Source: an uncultured Flavobacteriaceae bacterium (GTDB taxonomy: Bacteria; Bacteroidota; Bacteroidia; Flavobacteriales; Flavobacteriaceae). Taken from it: a DNA stretch of 64,000 nt. The position numbers and the translations under genes are program-made. Below, piece after piece: positions 1-8,735 of this stretch. Location of the stretch: contig CANLQD010000002.1 in assembly GCA_947493175.1 (NCBI GenBank), forward strand, positions 967,986 through 1,031,985, written 5' to 3'. How positions within the stretch are numbered: position 1 is the first letter of the stretch; every line of letters starts with the position of its first letter. The notes under the pieces are model-generated. The model made no database searches and was not told the origin of the DNA. It saw nothing but the letters and a program-made list of their open reading frames with translations.

Positions 1-2
1 CC

Positions 3-104
3 GCCTCCAATATGACCGGAATGGGACGGCCTACTTTTAAAAAGAGCAAAATCAATTTTACCGAGTCGGAAAAATCCATTGCTCTCGACTTTATTAACGA
101 CTGA
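3..104 (+). CDS. C-terminal tail of an upstream protein, probably an ABC transporter ATPase (partial)
   Basis: An open frame runs in from the left edge and stops with TGA three bases before the next gene. Only about 33 residues are visible and they carry no diagnostic motif. The identity is inferred from position: the two genes that follow are ABC-2 type permeases, which are normally preceded by their ATP-binding subunit. It could also be a membrane-fusion subunit of the same exporter. Confidence 0.5.
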   Translation, partial: ASNMTGMGRPTFKKSKINFTESEKSIALDFIND

Positions 105-107
105 TCC

Positions 108-1217
108 ATGTTCAAGGTTTTTAAGGCATTCGTTCAAAAAGAACTGTACCACATTCTTCGGGATAAGCGTACTTTACTCATTCTATTCGGCATGCCCATT
201 GCCCAAGTACTGATTTTTGGGTATGCCGTCACCAATGAGTTCCGTGATGCCTATCTTGATGTCTATGATCAGGCGGGTGATTATCTAAGCCAGGAACTGG
301 TGCAACACCTGCAAAGCTCCGGCCATTTTAAGGTGAATCAAATGATTCGGTCCGAACAACAGCTAGAAGATGGTTTCAAGGCAGGTACGACCAAATTGGC
401 CATCGTTATTCCGTCAGATTTTGCCTCGGAACTATCCGAGGGTACGTCGGTGACCGTGCAGTTACTCGCCGATGGTTCGGACCCGAACAATGCAAATACC
501 TTGGTACAATATGCCAGTACCATGATCGGTAGCTTTCAACAAGAGCGGTTGGCGCAACCAACAAATCCGTACCAAATTGATGTTCAAACCAGAATGCTGT
601 ATAATCCACAACTAGAGAGTGCCCATAACTTTGTACCTGGTACCATTGCCCTGATCCTTCTGATCATCTCAGCGATGATGACCTCTTTGACCATTGCTCG
701 GGAAAAAGAACTAGGCACCATGGAAATCCTTTTGGTCTCTCCCCTTCCGCCCCTACTAATTATTTTAGGGAAAGTAACGCCCTATGCCGCCCTCTCTTTT
801 ATAGATGCATTGCTGGTTTTAATTCTGGGCTATTTTGTTTTCGACGTTCCGATAGTAGGCAACTTGGCACTGTTACTGGGCGTATGTTTTTTATACGTCG
901 TTGCCGCCCTGGCATTGGGAACACTTATATCTACCGTCTCAAAGACCCAACAAGATGCCATGCTGCGTTCGCTAATGGGGCTTATGATGCCATCGATGCT
1001 CCTTTCAGGATTTATTTTTCCTTTAGCAAGTATGCCCAAAGTGTTACAGGTATTGGGGGCTATTATACCTGCAACCTACTTTATTGAAATTCTAAAAGGC
1101 GTTATGCTACGTGGCGTTGGTTTCCATTTGGTGGTTTGGGAGGTATTGATCTTAGTCGGCATGACCATTTTTTTGCTGTTCATGACCTATCGTAATTTTA
1201 AAATACGCCTTGAGTAA
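108..1217 (+). CDS. ABC-2 type transporter permease (first of two)
   Basis: Integral membrane subunit of an ABC exporter. The 369 residues show the ABC-2 (YhhJ/YbhS-like) layout: one N-terminal membrane helix at about residues 20-40, a periplasmic region to about residue 170, then five or six C-terminal helices. The loop EKELGTMEILLVSPL (about residues 200-215) is the typical cytoplasmic ABC-2 signature that contacts the ATPase. It starts three bases after the preceding stop and ends one base before the next permease, so the genes form a tight operon. The substrate cannot be read from sequence; YbhFSR-type systems export drugs or lipophilic compounds. Confidence 0.9.
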   Translation: MFKVFKAFVQKELYHILRDKRTLLILFGMPIAQVLIFGYAVTNEFRDAYLDVYDQAGDYLSQELVQHLQSSGHFKVNQMIRSEQQLEDGFKAGTTKLAIVIPSDFASELSEGTSVTVQLLADGSDPNNANTLVQYASTMIGSFQQERLAQPTNPYQIDVQTRMLYNPQLESAHNFVPGTIALILLIISAMMTSLTIAREKELGTMEILLVSPLPPLLIILGKVTPYAALSFIDALLVLILGYFVFDVPIVGNLALLLGVCFLYVVAALALGTLISTVSKTQQDAMLRSLMGLMMPSMLLSGFIFPLASMPKVLQVLGAIIPATYFIEILKGVMLRGVGFHLVVWEVLILVGMTIFLLFMTYRNFKIRLE

Positions 1218-1218
1218 A

Positions 1219-2334
1219 ATGAAGATTCTTGCCTATTTAATACAGAAAGAGTTCACTCAAATATTTCGCAACAAGGCCTTGTTGCCGATGATGACCATTT
1301 TACCGATCGTGCAGTTGATCGTTTTGAGCAATGCCGCTTCCAACGAAGTAAAAAATGTAAACCTGGTCGTTGTAGATAAAGACCATAGTGAACAATCGCG
1401 CTTATTAACTCGAAAAATAGTGGCCAACGAGCGTTTTTCCCTTGTTAGTGCCCCCTACAGCAAAGAAAATGCGATGGAAACAATGCAGACCAATGGTGCG
1501 GATATTGTTCTGGAAATTCCGCAAAATTTTGAACGTTCCTTTCTAAAGGGAGAAAGGCCACAATTACAGATTTTGGTAAACGCCATTAATGGGCAGCAAG
1601 CCACTGTAGGGGTCGGGTATCTTAATAGTATCATCGGTACGTTCAACAAAGAACTACAAACGCGAGTTGGGCAACCTGCCATCGGTAAGAATGCCAACAT
1701 ACAAATCGCTTCTAGGAACTGGTACAACCCCGAAATCGAATATACCCACTTCATGGCGCCAGGGATATTGGCCGAACTGACCGCTTTATTGACAATTATT
1801 CTTTCTGCTATGAACGTGGTTAGGGAGCGGGAGATGGGGACCATTGAGCAAATAAATGTAACACCCATCAAAAAATGGCAATTCATCGTGGGAAAACTGG
1901 TGCCCTTTTTATGTGTTGGCCTTCTACTTTTGACGGTTGGTCTCATTGCCAGTAAGCTAATTTTTGACATCCCAATGCTCGGGAACATTGGAATCATATT
2001 TATGTATGCCATCGTGAATTTGATCGCTGTCTTGGGGTTGGGACTTCTGATATCGAATTTCGCCAACACCCAGCAGCAGGCCATCTTCGTAGCATTCTTC
2101 TTTATATTGATTTTTGTGTTGATGTGCGGACTGTTCACTCCAATAGATAGTATGCCTAAATGGGCACAATACTTCACGATTCCCAACCCTTTGGCCCATT
2201 TTATCTCGGTCTCAAGAAAAGTATTGATGAAGGGCAGTGGTTTGGCAGATATCAAAATGGAGTTTCTATATACGTTCATCTTGGCCATCCTGTTCAACAG
2301 CCTGGCCATTTGGAGCTACAAAAAACAGTCTTAA
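1219..2334 (+). CDS. ABC-2 type transporter permease (second of two)
   Basis: Second membrane subunit of the same exporter, same architecture as its neighbour: N-terminal helix (LLPMMTILPIVQLIVL), a large extracytoplasmic loop, then about five helices, with the loop REREMGTIEQINVTPI at about residue 205. I start it at the ATG at 1219; a TTG at 1210 would overlap the previous gene by eight bases. The two permeases probably form a heterodimer on the ATPase encoded upstream. The next gene follows after one base. Confidence 0.9.
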   Translation: MKILAYLIQKEFTQIFRNKALLPMMTILPIVQLIVLSNAASNEVKNVNLVVVDKDHSEQSRLLTRKIVANERFSLVSAPYSKENAMETMQTNGADIVLEIPQNFERSFLKGERPQLQILVNAINGQQATVGVGYLNSIIGTFNKELQTRVGQPAIGKNANIQIASRNWYNPEIEYTHFMAPGILAELTALLTIILSAMNVVREREMGTIEQINVTPIKKWQFIVGKLVPFLCVGLLLLTVGLIASKLIFDIPMLGNIGIIFMYAIVNLIAVLGLGLLISNFANTQQQAIFVAFFFILIFVLMCGLFTPIDSMPKWAQYFTIPNPLAHFISVSRKVLMKGSGLADIKMEFLYTFILAILFNSLAIWSYKKQS

Positions 2335-2335
2335 A

Positions 2336-3181
2336 ATGATACGGCGATACGGAAACCTCACTTACTTTCTTTTGCTTCTAACTGTACTGCCAGGAATGGT
2401 CAGGGCTCAGCAAGACGCTCTTGACCAATCCTCAAAGTTGACCGATCGGGAACTACTCTCAAAAATACCCATGTTCTCCATTTATGGCGACAATTATTTC
2501 ATCACAGGAACCGATTTGCGAGGGCCTGTCACTTCTGATACCAGTGATGCGAAATTTCAATTGGGTTTTAAGCAGTTGCTGACAGATGTTCTTTTACCCT
2601 ACGATACTTTTTTGTTTTTCACCTATCGGCAAAAATCGTTTTGGGATATTTATAAAGATTCTTTTCCTTTTAGGGAAACTAACTACAATCCGGGTATTGG
2701 AATCGCCAAACTTTGGTTCAAGGACAATAAACTCGACTATGGCCTATGGTTCCAATTTGAACACGAATCCAATGGAAGGGACAGCATAAGTTCCCGTAGT
2801 TGGAATTTTCTTTCACTACGCTATTCAAAACCGATAGGAAATCATTGGCAGTTTATGGCCAAAGGATGGGTGCCTATCGGTGATATTTCGAGCAATCCGG
2901 ATATTTTGGATTACAAAGGTTATTTTCAGGTGCGTCTTGCCTATCGCCCGACCAAGAATTTGATTTTTGAAGGTGATTTCAGTAAAAGCTTTACAGCCGA
3001 TTGGAGGGGGAACGCTCAGGTATCACTTAGTTGGAAACCATTCAAAAAGTCGAATCAGTTTCTTTATGTGCAATACTATGTTGGGCAAGCAGAAAACCTG
3101 ATTGAATACCAAGATAGTGTAAGCAAGCTACGCATCGGTGTCGCGTTCAAAGAGCTTTTTGGAAATTTTGGAACGAATTGA
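2336..3181 (+). CDS. pldA: outer membrane phospholipase A (OMPLA)
   Basis: Hydrolyses phospholipids that reach the outer leaflet of the outer membrane. The ATG at 2336 gives a 281-residue protein with a clear signal peptide (cleavage near residue 24). The OMPLA catalytic triad is intact: His143, Ser145 and Asn157 in HESNG and SRSWN, with the same relative spacing as E. coli PldA His142/Ser144/Asn156. The rest reads as alternating beta-barrel strands. It is the last gene of the ABC exporter unit, one base after the permease, followed by a hairpin terminator. The pairing suggests a role in envelope lipid homeostasis (inference). Confidence 0.9.
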   Translation: MIRRYGNLTYFLLLLTVLPGMVRAQQDALDQSSKLTDRELLSKIPMFSIYGDNYFITGTDLRGPVTSDTSDAKFQLGFKQLLTDVLLPYDTFLFFTYRQKSFWDIYKDSFPFRETNYNPGIGIAKLWFKDNKLDYGLWFQFEHESNGRDSISSRSWNFLSLRYSKPIGNHWQFMAKGWVPIGDISSNPDILDYKGYFQVRLAYRPTKNLIFEGDFSKSFTADWRGNAQVSLSWKPFKKSNQFLYVQYYVGQAENLIEYQDSVSKLRIGVAFKELFGNFGTN

Positions 3182-3195
3182 ACCTATCTATTCGT

Positions 3196-3249
3196 AGATA
3201 CGAGAACGGCCTTGGTAGACAGATGAATGGCCCTCGTATATCTTTTTTT
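3196..3249 (+). terminator. Rho-independent terminator of the ABC-pldA operon
   Basis: ATACGAG (3198-3204) pairs with CTCGTAT (3233-3239) and GGCC (3208-3211) with GGCC (3229-3232), with a three-base bulge between the two helices. A run of seven T follows at 3243-3249. It sits just after the pldA stop. Confidence 0.75.
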
Positions 3250-3372
3250 CATCCACGAAACAAAGTACTTATTTTAGAATAGTAATCGTAAAAAAATCGC
3301 CTATCGTAAAAACTACTTCCGGAGAACCAACCTGTATCACCTTGAATCTTTTACTAATTAAACTCTTTTATC

Positions 3373-4266
3373 ATGAAAAGAAACAAGAAGTATTTTTTAA
3401 GTCTTTTGTTCGCAACCAGCCTTCTGGTCGTAAGTTGTGAAGATGATGATGGGTCGGTAACAGATGGAACCGAATCCAACGATGTTCCTGGGGTAGCAGT
3501 GGTCACAGCATCGGAATTTGAAACTGTCCAAGAAGCAATTGAAACGATTACGTCAGTTTCGGAGAACACTTTTATCACGGATACCGGTACCGCCAAACAA
3601 GCCGGTACGGCGGCAGCCAACAAATCATGTGCCGAGGTAACATTCGAGGAATCGGAAGGTGTTATGACGGTAACGATCGACTATGGTACAGGCTGTGAAA
3701 TCGATGACGAAAACACCGTGTCGGGAAGAATTATACTCACCTATAATACCCAAATAACCGAAGGGGAAGATGTTGCTATCGAAACCACAGTAGATAGTTT
3801 TATGTACAATGATATCACTGTCAGCGGAAGTGCCATTACAACCTACAACACCGACAGTAATGACGGTATCGATAACTTTACTTTCTCAACGGAAAGTGAT
3901 TATTCGTTCGAATGGCCCGATGGTCTCACTGCTACGAGCACGGACGAATCTTCGACCGAAACAATATTCGAAGTAGATCAAGAAGAAAACGATTTTCAAT
4001 TCTATTGGCTTACTACCGGAGAGGGCGGCACTACGTTCAGCAATGGTGATGTGTACAGCTATGAGATTACCATGCCTTTGCGATCAAATTTCAACTGTCG
4101 GTATATCGTTAGTGGTGTTATTACAGTGACCGAGAACAGCGATATGGTAACAACCGATTATGGTGATGGCGCTTGCGACAGTATTGCCACTGAAACCGAT
4201 CAAGACGGAAACGAAACCACCATTGATCTCGATGATGTGGAGGATGGCGAAGACGAAGTAAGTTAA
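3373..4266 (+). CDS. secreted surface lipoprotein of unknown function
   Basis: 297 residues. The N-terminus is a lipoprotein signal with lipobox LVVSC (Cys at about residue 22), followed by an acidic stretch (EDDDGSVTDG) of the kind often seen in surface-exposed Bacteroidota lipoproteins. The mature part is rich in Thr, Asp, Glu and Gly and looks all-beta. Four Cys residues (in KSCAEV, TGCEID, NFNCRY, GACDSI) could form two disulfides. The C-terminus is very acidic. I recognise no enzymatic motif. It stands alone, with 190 bases of spacer upstream and 534 downstream. Confidence 0.75.
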   Translation: MKRNKKYFLSLLFATSLLVVSCEDDDGSVTDGTESNDVPGVAVVTASEFETVQEAIETITSVSENTFITDTGTAKQAGTAAANKSCAEVTFEESEGVMTVTIDYGTGCEIDDENTVSGRIILTYNTQITEGEDVAIETTVDSFMYNDITVSGSAITTYNTDSNDGIDNFTFSTESDYSFEWPDGLTATSTDESSTETIFEVDQEENDFQFYWLTTGEGGTTFSNGDVYSYEITMPLRSNFNCRYIVSGVITVTENSDMVTTDYGDGACDSIATETDQDGNETTIDLDDVEDGEDEVS

Positions 4267-4800
4267 AATATGTGTAAACCATGGGTATCCCCCTTGAGCT
4301 ATGTATGGCGTCAACCTACAGATAATGCGTTACTGAAGACATACATAGCTTAGGGTTGAATTGCGAATGGAGAAGCGCTTTTTCAATAGTTGGAATCACC
4401 TTGGAATAGAACGGAGTTTGCAGCCTTTTTGAAGCCCGCCCACCATGGTCATGTAGCGACTTGACTTTGCAAATTTTGAAAGTTTGAAATTGCTCGAATT
4501 CCTTTTGAACTGAAAGTGTTTCACCGTTCCAGATGATGCCAGAGATTTGATGAACGATACAATACCTATGGTCGTTGGGGGTTCAATGGAAGTTTTTCGT
4601 TGTATTCGGCTGTCGGACATTAATGAATGTGTTCATCTGGTCCAACGTCTACAATGTAAATGGATTTGGTAAATGTTCGGACCCGTTTTTATATGAGACT
4701 CTCCTTTTCGCTTTTGGCGAAATAGGGATAAAATGAAATTTCTTGCTTTTATACTTTCAGGTAGTTCCTATTCCAAGTTTTGTCCTAGAGGCAACTTGAG
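4267..4800. other. intergenic region without a supported gene
   Basis: 534 bases between the lipoprotein and the next gene. A 74-codon minus-strand frame exists at 4396-4620 but has no recognisable protein character. There is a TGAATGTGTTCA palindrome at 4624-4635 that resembles the Crp/Fnr-type sites found around 32-41 kb, but it has no -7 box at the matching distance on either side. A short inverted repeat (TTCGC/GCGAA) lies near 4710-4725. Confidence 0.5.
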
Positions 4801-5286
4801 ATGTATTACAGTTTTAATCTATTAAACACATTTAATATGGTCGCAAATATTTTTAGTGCGGGTAAATCCGAAGATACGTTTGATTTGACCAAGGTTCCTA
4901 ATGAACGAATTTCCAGTAACGGACCCCATTCCTATCTTCATGAGTATGTAGAAGAACAAAACACGCATCTTTTTATCTTTTCCGGATGGAAACCAGATTC
5001 AACCACCTATATAAGATTATTTAAGTTTTATGACAACATCACCTTTACCTATTCGAAACTTCTGTGCCCTACACTGGTGCTTCGCTTCATCCCAAAAGGT
5101 CTTGAAGAACGCAATGTGATATTAGATGTTGACGAGGAATTATACAAAAAGTTGCATATCACTAACAATCCAGAACTTCTGTTTGTCAACCATGTGAACG
5201 AGGTGCTTTTTAGAACACATTTTTTTGACCTCACGGAAATTGAACATTCTTTGAAATCTATCGTTTCCCAAAGAAGCACTATATGA
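4801..5286 (+). CDS. protein of unknown function, translationally coupled to a TetR regulator
   Basis: 161 residues, no signal peptide. The order of strands and helices after residue 50 (HLFIFSGWKP, LVLRFIPKG, NVILDVDEELYKKLHI, ELLFVNHVNEVLFRTHFF) is reminiscent of a thioredoxin-like fold, such as the C-terminal domain of FAD-dependent hydroxylases, but there is no CxxC motif and this is only an impression. A second possible start is the ATG at 4837. It overlaps the following TetR gene by four bases, so the two products are probably made together and may act together. Confidence 0.65.
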   Translation: MYYSFNLLNTFNMVANIFSAGKSEDTFDLTKVPNERISSNGPHSYLHEYVEEQNTHLFIFSGWKPDSTTYIRLFKFYDNITFTYSKLLCPTLVLRFIPKGLEERNVILDVDEELYKKLHITNNPELLFVNHVNEVLFRTHFFDLTEIEHSLKSIVSQRSTI

Positions 5287-5843
5287 GAAGGGAGCGCATT
5301 GTACGACACCTGGCCCAGCGGATCATGAAACCAAAGACCAAGTTGCTTACCATGGATAATTTTGCGTCTGATCTAGGGTGTAGCAAAAAAACGCTGTATA
5401 AACATTTTGATTCCAAAACCGAACTCATCAAGGCGGTATGGGATATCGAATTCATCGATATAGAAGCGTCTTTTTGTAAGAGTGTAGGAAAGGGGGAAGC
5501 CCTAAAAGAACATGTCGTACAGACGCTATATCATCTTCATGAAACCATTGCAAAGCTCAGTGATTCTATGTTAGGTCCAAAATCTGGCTACGCTCATCTT
5601 TTTTGGGAAAAATACTTTGACATTCGTACCGACATTTTCGAATATCATTTAATACATGCATTCTTACCTTTTGAAGATAAAGTACTTGAAGGTTTTCAGT
5701 CGGTCGGGGCACTTGTACAATTCTTATTGTGCACTATGGAAGATTATCATTTTTATGAACCGGGACACCGTCATATACAGGATAACAAGTTTATTGACGG
5801 TCTTATTTGGCTTGTTTATAACTCAGTTTTAGCAAATAAGTAA
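5283..5843 (+). CDS. TetR/AcrR family transcriptional regulator
   Basis: 186 residues. The N-terminal 55 residues form the TetR helix-turn-helix: MDNFASDLGCSKKTLYKHFDSKTEL matches the family pattern in which a Tyr-x-His-Phe motif closes the recognition helix. The C-terminal part is helical and divergent, as expected for the ligand and dimer domain. Its start overlaps the stop of the upstream unknown gene (ATGA). TetR proteins usually repress their own operon and a nearby transporter or enzyme gene; neither the target nor an operator is evident here. Confidence 0.85.
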   Translation: MRRERIVRHLAQRIMKPKTKLLTMDNFASDLGCSKKTLYKHFDSKTELIKAVWDIEFIDIEASFCKSVGKGEALKEHVVQTLYHLHETIAKLSDSMLGPKSGYAHLFWEKYFDIRTDIFEYHLIHAFLPFEDKVLEGFQSVGALVQFLLCTMEDYHFYEPGHRHIQDNKFIDGLIWLVYNSVLANK

Positions 5844-5950
5844 ACTCACGTAGGGCTTTTTTCCGCCATAATGGCTATATGCAGTTGGGCAAGCGTCTGG
5901 GCGTATAAATCTCGATCAGCGAGTAAATTTTAACCATGTAACAAAAGAAT

Positions 5951-6454
5951 ATGCATAAGAAGGTTTTAACTTGTATCATAGTAGTATGGACACTGATGTC
6001 GGGTCATGCACAAAAAGAAAATATCTGGACAGTAGGTATACATTCAGGTCTGGTAATCGGTGATTATGAGGATAGCTTCAGCATCAATACGGGCTTGGAT
6101 GTTTCGTATTTGTATGGCTTATCAAAAAAGATCTATGTCGGTGGTGCCGTGGGGTTGACCAACTATTTGGGAAAAGATTCTGTAAGGACCGGAAACGTCA
6201 TCAATGATGTTGACGATATTCAATTCGTTCCTGTAGCGGTTAGTTTACGGCTTTCTCCCTTTAAATCGTTTTTGGGTGGTGCGGACATCGGCTACGCAAT
6301 TGGGATCAATGAAGAAAATGACGGGGGTTTTTATCTCTCTCCACGGCTTACTTATATGGTCAAAAAATTGCAAGTTTATGCAGGTTACAGATTAATTGGT
6401 TTGGATGAGAACCTTTCGTCCATACAATTGGGATTTGCTTTTAAGCTTTTTTAG
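5951..6454 (+). CDS. small outer-membrane beta-barrel protein
   Basis: 167 residues with a signal peptide ending at SGHAQ (about residue 21). The remainder is a series of alternating amphipathic strands (GLDVSYLYGLSKKIYVGGAVGL, AVSLRLSPF, LQVYAGYRLIG) ending in LGFAFKLF, a typical C-terminal strand with terminal aromatic residue. It looks like an eight-stranded OmpA/OmpX-like barrel (outer-membrane beta-barrel family). Function unknown; likely structural or adhesion related. Monocistronic by spacing. Confidence 0.75.
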   Translation: MHKKVLTCIIVVWTLMSGHAQKENIWTVGIHSGLVIGDYEDSFSINTGLDVSYLYGLSKKIYVGGAVGLTNYLGKDSVRTGNVINDVDDIQFVPVAVSLRLSPFKSFLGGADIGYAIGINEENDGGFYLSPRLTYMVKKLQVYAGYRLIGLDENLSSIQLGFAFKLF

Positions 6455-6538
6455 CATACTTTTTAGTTTTTTATGATACATGATACGCAAATTGATGACT
6501 AATATTGCGAGTACTACTGACACTCTAAAATACCTTTT

Positions 6539-7381
6539 TTGAAAATATCAATTCTTCGATTCGTACTCCTCTATTTTGCCTTTTCCTTCAACCTGTTTTC
6601 CCAAAAACCCCTTAGTCCCGATTCCAAGAATACTTGGCAGCTTTTAACATATGATGTCGGTACGATTTTTAAAGGAATTGGATATTCATATACCCGCCCG
6701 CTGTTCTGGAACGGAGATCAATGGAGTACTTTCGGGAGTGTACTTGCCGGTACGGGACTGCTATATCTTGTAGATGAAGAAACGACCCATTTTTTTGAAG
6801 ACCATGGAAGTGATGTTCCAATTGCCATCAGGGATTACGGCAGAAACGTGGGAAGTCCAAATATCAATTATACCCTTACCAGTGCGGTATATCTTACCGG
6901 CTTATTCGCAAAAGACGAAAAGTTAAGACGTACGGGCGTACTCTTGGTCGCTTCAGCGACCTCTGCGGGCCTTTTACAGCAGGTATTGAAGACGGTAGTA
7001 GGTAGGGCACGACCATTGAGCGGTCAATCAAAAGATACTTTTGATCCATTTAATCCTGATCGTAATTACCATTCGTTTCCTTCAGGCCACACTATGGTAG
7101 CGTTCACGAACGGTTATGCATTGGGCAAACAATTCAAGAATCCATGGATTAAGGGAGGAATATATACCATCGCATTGATTCCCGGATTATCCAGGCTGTG
7201 GGAGAACGAGCATTGGTTCTCCGATGTGGCCTTGGGAGTCGCCATCAGTATTTTTACCGTCGAATCGATTGATCGCTATCTAGACCGCAAGTACCAACAA
7301 AAATACCTGCAAAAAGATAAAAAAATAAGCTGGAATGTTCAGTTTGGCATTGGGAGAATTGGGTTGATAGGGAGTTTTTAA
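6539..7381 (+). CDS. PAP2 superfamily phosphatase, secreted or membrane-attached
   Basis: 280 residues starting at TTG; no in-frame ATG lies before the signal-like segment (FVLLYFAFSFNLFSQ). The three PAP2 signature motifs are present in order: KTVVGRARP (motif 1), FPSGHTMVAF (motif 2, catalytic His) and SRLWENEHWFSDVALG (motif 3, His and Asp). The family dephosphorylates phosphatidic acid, diacylglycerol pyrophosphate or undecaprenyl pyrophosphate. Hydrophobic segments lie around the motifs. It is convergent with the efflux operon, 43 bases apart. Confidence 0.85.
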   Translation: MKISILRFVLLYFAFSFNLFSQKPLSPDSKNTWQLLTYDVGTIFKGIGYSYTRPLFWNGDQWSTFGSVLAGTGLLYLVDEETTHFFEDHGSDVPIAIRDYGRNVGSPNINYTLTSAVYLTGLFAKDEKLRRTGVLLVASATSAGLLQQVLKTVVGRARPLSGQSKDTFDPFNPDRNYHSFPSGHTMVAFTNGYALGKQFKNPWIKGGIYTIALIPGLSRLWENEHWFSDVALGVAISIFTVESIDRYLDRKYQQKYLQKDKKISWNVQFGIGRIGLIGSF

Positions 7382-7424
7382 AATCTAAAATCCCGGTTGT
7401 GCGAAGCGTTCGGTCGAAAAGTGT

Positions 7425-8735
7425 TTATTGGATGAGCTTTCCGGCCAGTTGTAATAAGTTGATTTCGGCAATTTTCAAGTCGTACTTTGCTTTTGCCAGG
7501 TTATTGAGCGCATTAAAAAGGTTTATCTGTGCCTGTCTGAACTCCACTGCGGAAACCTGTGCTAGACTGGCCTGTTTTTGAATACGGCTAAAATTGAGTC
7601 GATTCGTGAGTACGTTGTTATCTTCAGCCTTTAACGTAAATTGTTTGTTCATATAGTCCTCGTAAGCGTTGTAAATTTCCGTTTTTAGTTCTTCCTTCGC
7701 CCGGTAAAGTTCAATTTCACGGTTCGCCTTGGTGATTTTCGAGGTTTTGATGTTTGTTTGGGTCTTTCCACTGTCAAAAAGATTCCAGGATAGCCCCAAT
7801 CCCAGGTTTAATCCGTAGGTTTCATTTTCGAGCGCGAACGACGTAACCGGATTAAGACTCTCGTTCCATTCATAGCTGGCACTACCGTTGATCTTTGGCA
7901 GGTATTTCGCCTTATTGATTTTGATGTCTAGTTCGCTTAACAATATGTTCTGCTTGTTCAACAATGCCGATACATTATTTTCTTCGGCACTTTGAAGAAT
8001 ATCGTTTTCATCAAACGGTTCGGAAAAGATCACTACCGTATCGATTTTGAATGGGACTGTCACCTCCCGGCCCAGTAAAAGATTCAGGTTGCGTTTGGCG
8101 TTCTTCAGGTCCTTATAGGCAGAGGCATACGAGATACTGTCATTGTTCAGGTCTACCTGTGCATTGAGCTGGTCTAATTTGGTACCCTGCCCATATTTGA
8201 GTTTCCGTTTGGTACGCTCCAGACGATCAATCGAATTTTCGATGGTCAGCAATAGATTATCCACTACTTGTGCCTGATAGGCCACGTTGTAATAGGTTTC
8301 ATAAATGGAAATGACCGTATTCTCGATCAGTTGTCGTTCCTGTAATTTCGTGTAATTCAGGTTTTCGGTATTCTTCTTGGAATTGAACTTTCGTTCGAGG
8401 CCATCAAAAATTGTATAGTCTGCTGTTATGCCAGCACTGTACGATTCGGTAATGGCATTGTCTACCTCGGTAAGAGAGCCATCGGAAAATACTACACTCT
8501 GTACCTCATCCGAATAGTTAACGTTGCCCGATGCGGAAACGCTTGGCAGGTAGCCGCTGTTCAACAGACCTTTCTCGATTTTCGAAATTTCGGTATCGTT
8601 CTTGGCGATACGAACGTCGTAATTGCTTTCGATGGCAATTTCAATGGCTTCCCGAACTGTAAGGGTTTTTTGGGCAGCCGTTTTGAGCCCAACCAGTCCC
8701 AAGAATATTACCGTTATGGTATTAAAATTCCTCAT
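7425..8735 (-). CDS. TolC-family outer membrane efflux protein
   Basis: 436 residues with signal peptide (cleavage near TAAQ, residue 22). Two OEP repeats are visible: long coiled-coil helices rich in Asn, Gln, Lys and Leu at about residues 150-230 and 335-430, and beta-barrel segments such as SYSAGITADYTIFDG and YGLNLGLGLSWNLFDSG that recur at equivalent positions. It forms the trimeric outer-membrane channel of the tripartite pump. It is the last gene of the operon and its start overlaps the end of the pump gene by 14 bases. Confidence 0.92.
   Translation of the reverse strand: MRNFNTITVIFLGLVGLKTAAQKTLTVREAIEIAIESNYDVRIAKNDTEISKIEKGLLNSGYLPSVSASGNVNYSDEVQSVVFSDGSLTEVDNAITESYSAGITADYTIFDGLERKFNSKKNTENLNYTKLQERQLIENTVISIYETYYNVAYQAQVVDNLLLTIENSIDRLERTKRKLKYGQGTKLDQLNAQVDLNNDSISYASAYKDLKNAKRNLNLLLGREVTVPFKIDTVVIFSEPFDENDILQSAEENNVSALLNKQNILLSELDIKINKAKYLPKINGSASYEWNESLNPVTSFALENETYGLNLGLGLSWNLFDSGKTQTNIKTSKITKANREIELYRAKEELKTEIYNAYEDYMNKQFTLKAEDNNVLTNRLNFSRIQKQASLAQVSAVEFRQAQINLFNALNNLAKAKYDLKIAEINLLQLAGKLIQ

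Noticed and set aside
1455..2309. 284-codon open frame opposite the second ABC permease
   Set aside because: It is the mirror of a well-supported membrane protein gene and has no domain of its own.
4624..4635. TGAATGTGTTCA palindrome like the Crp/Fnr-type sites
   Set aside because: Fourth and ninth positions are A and T instead of pyrimidine and purine, and there is no TAnnTTT box 23 nt away on either side.
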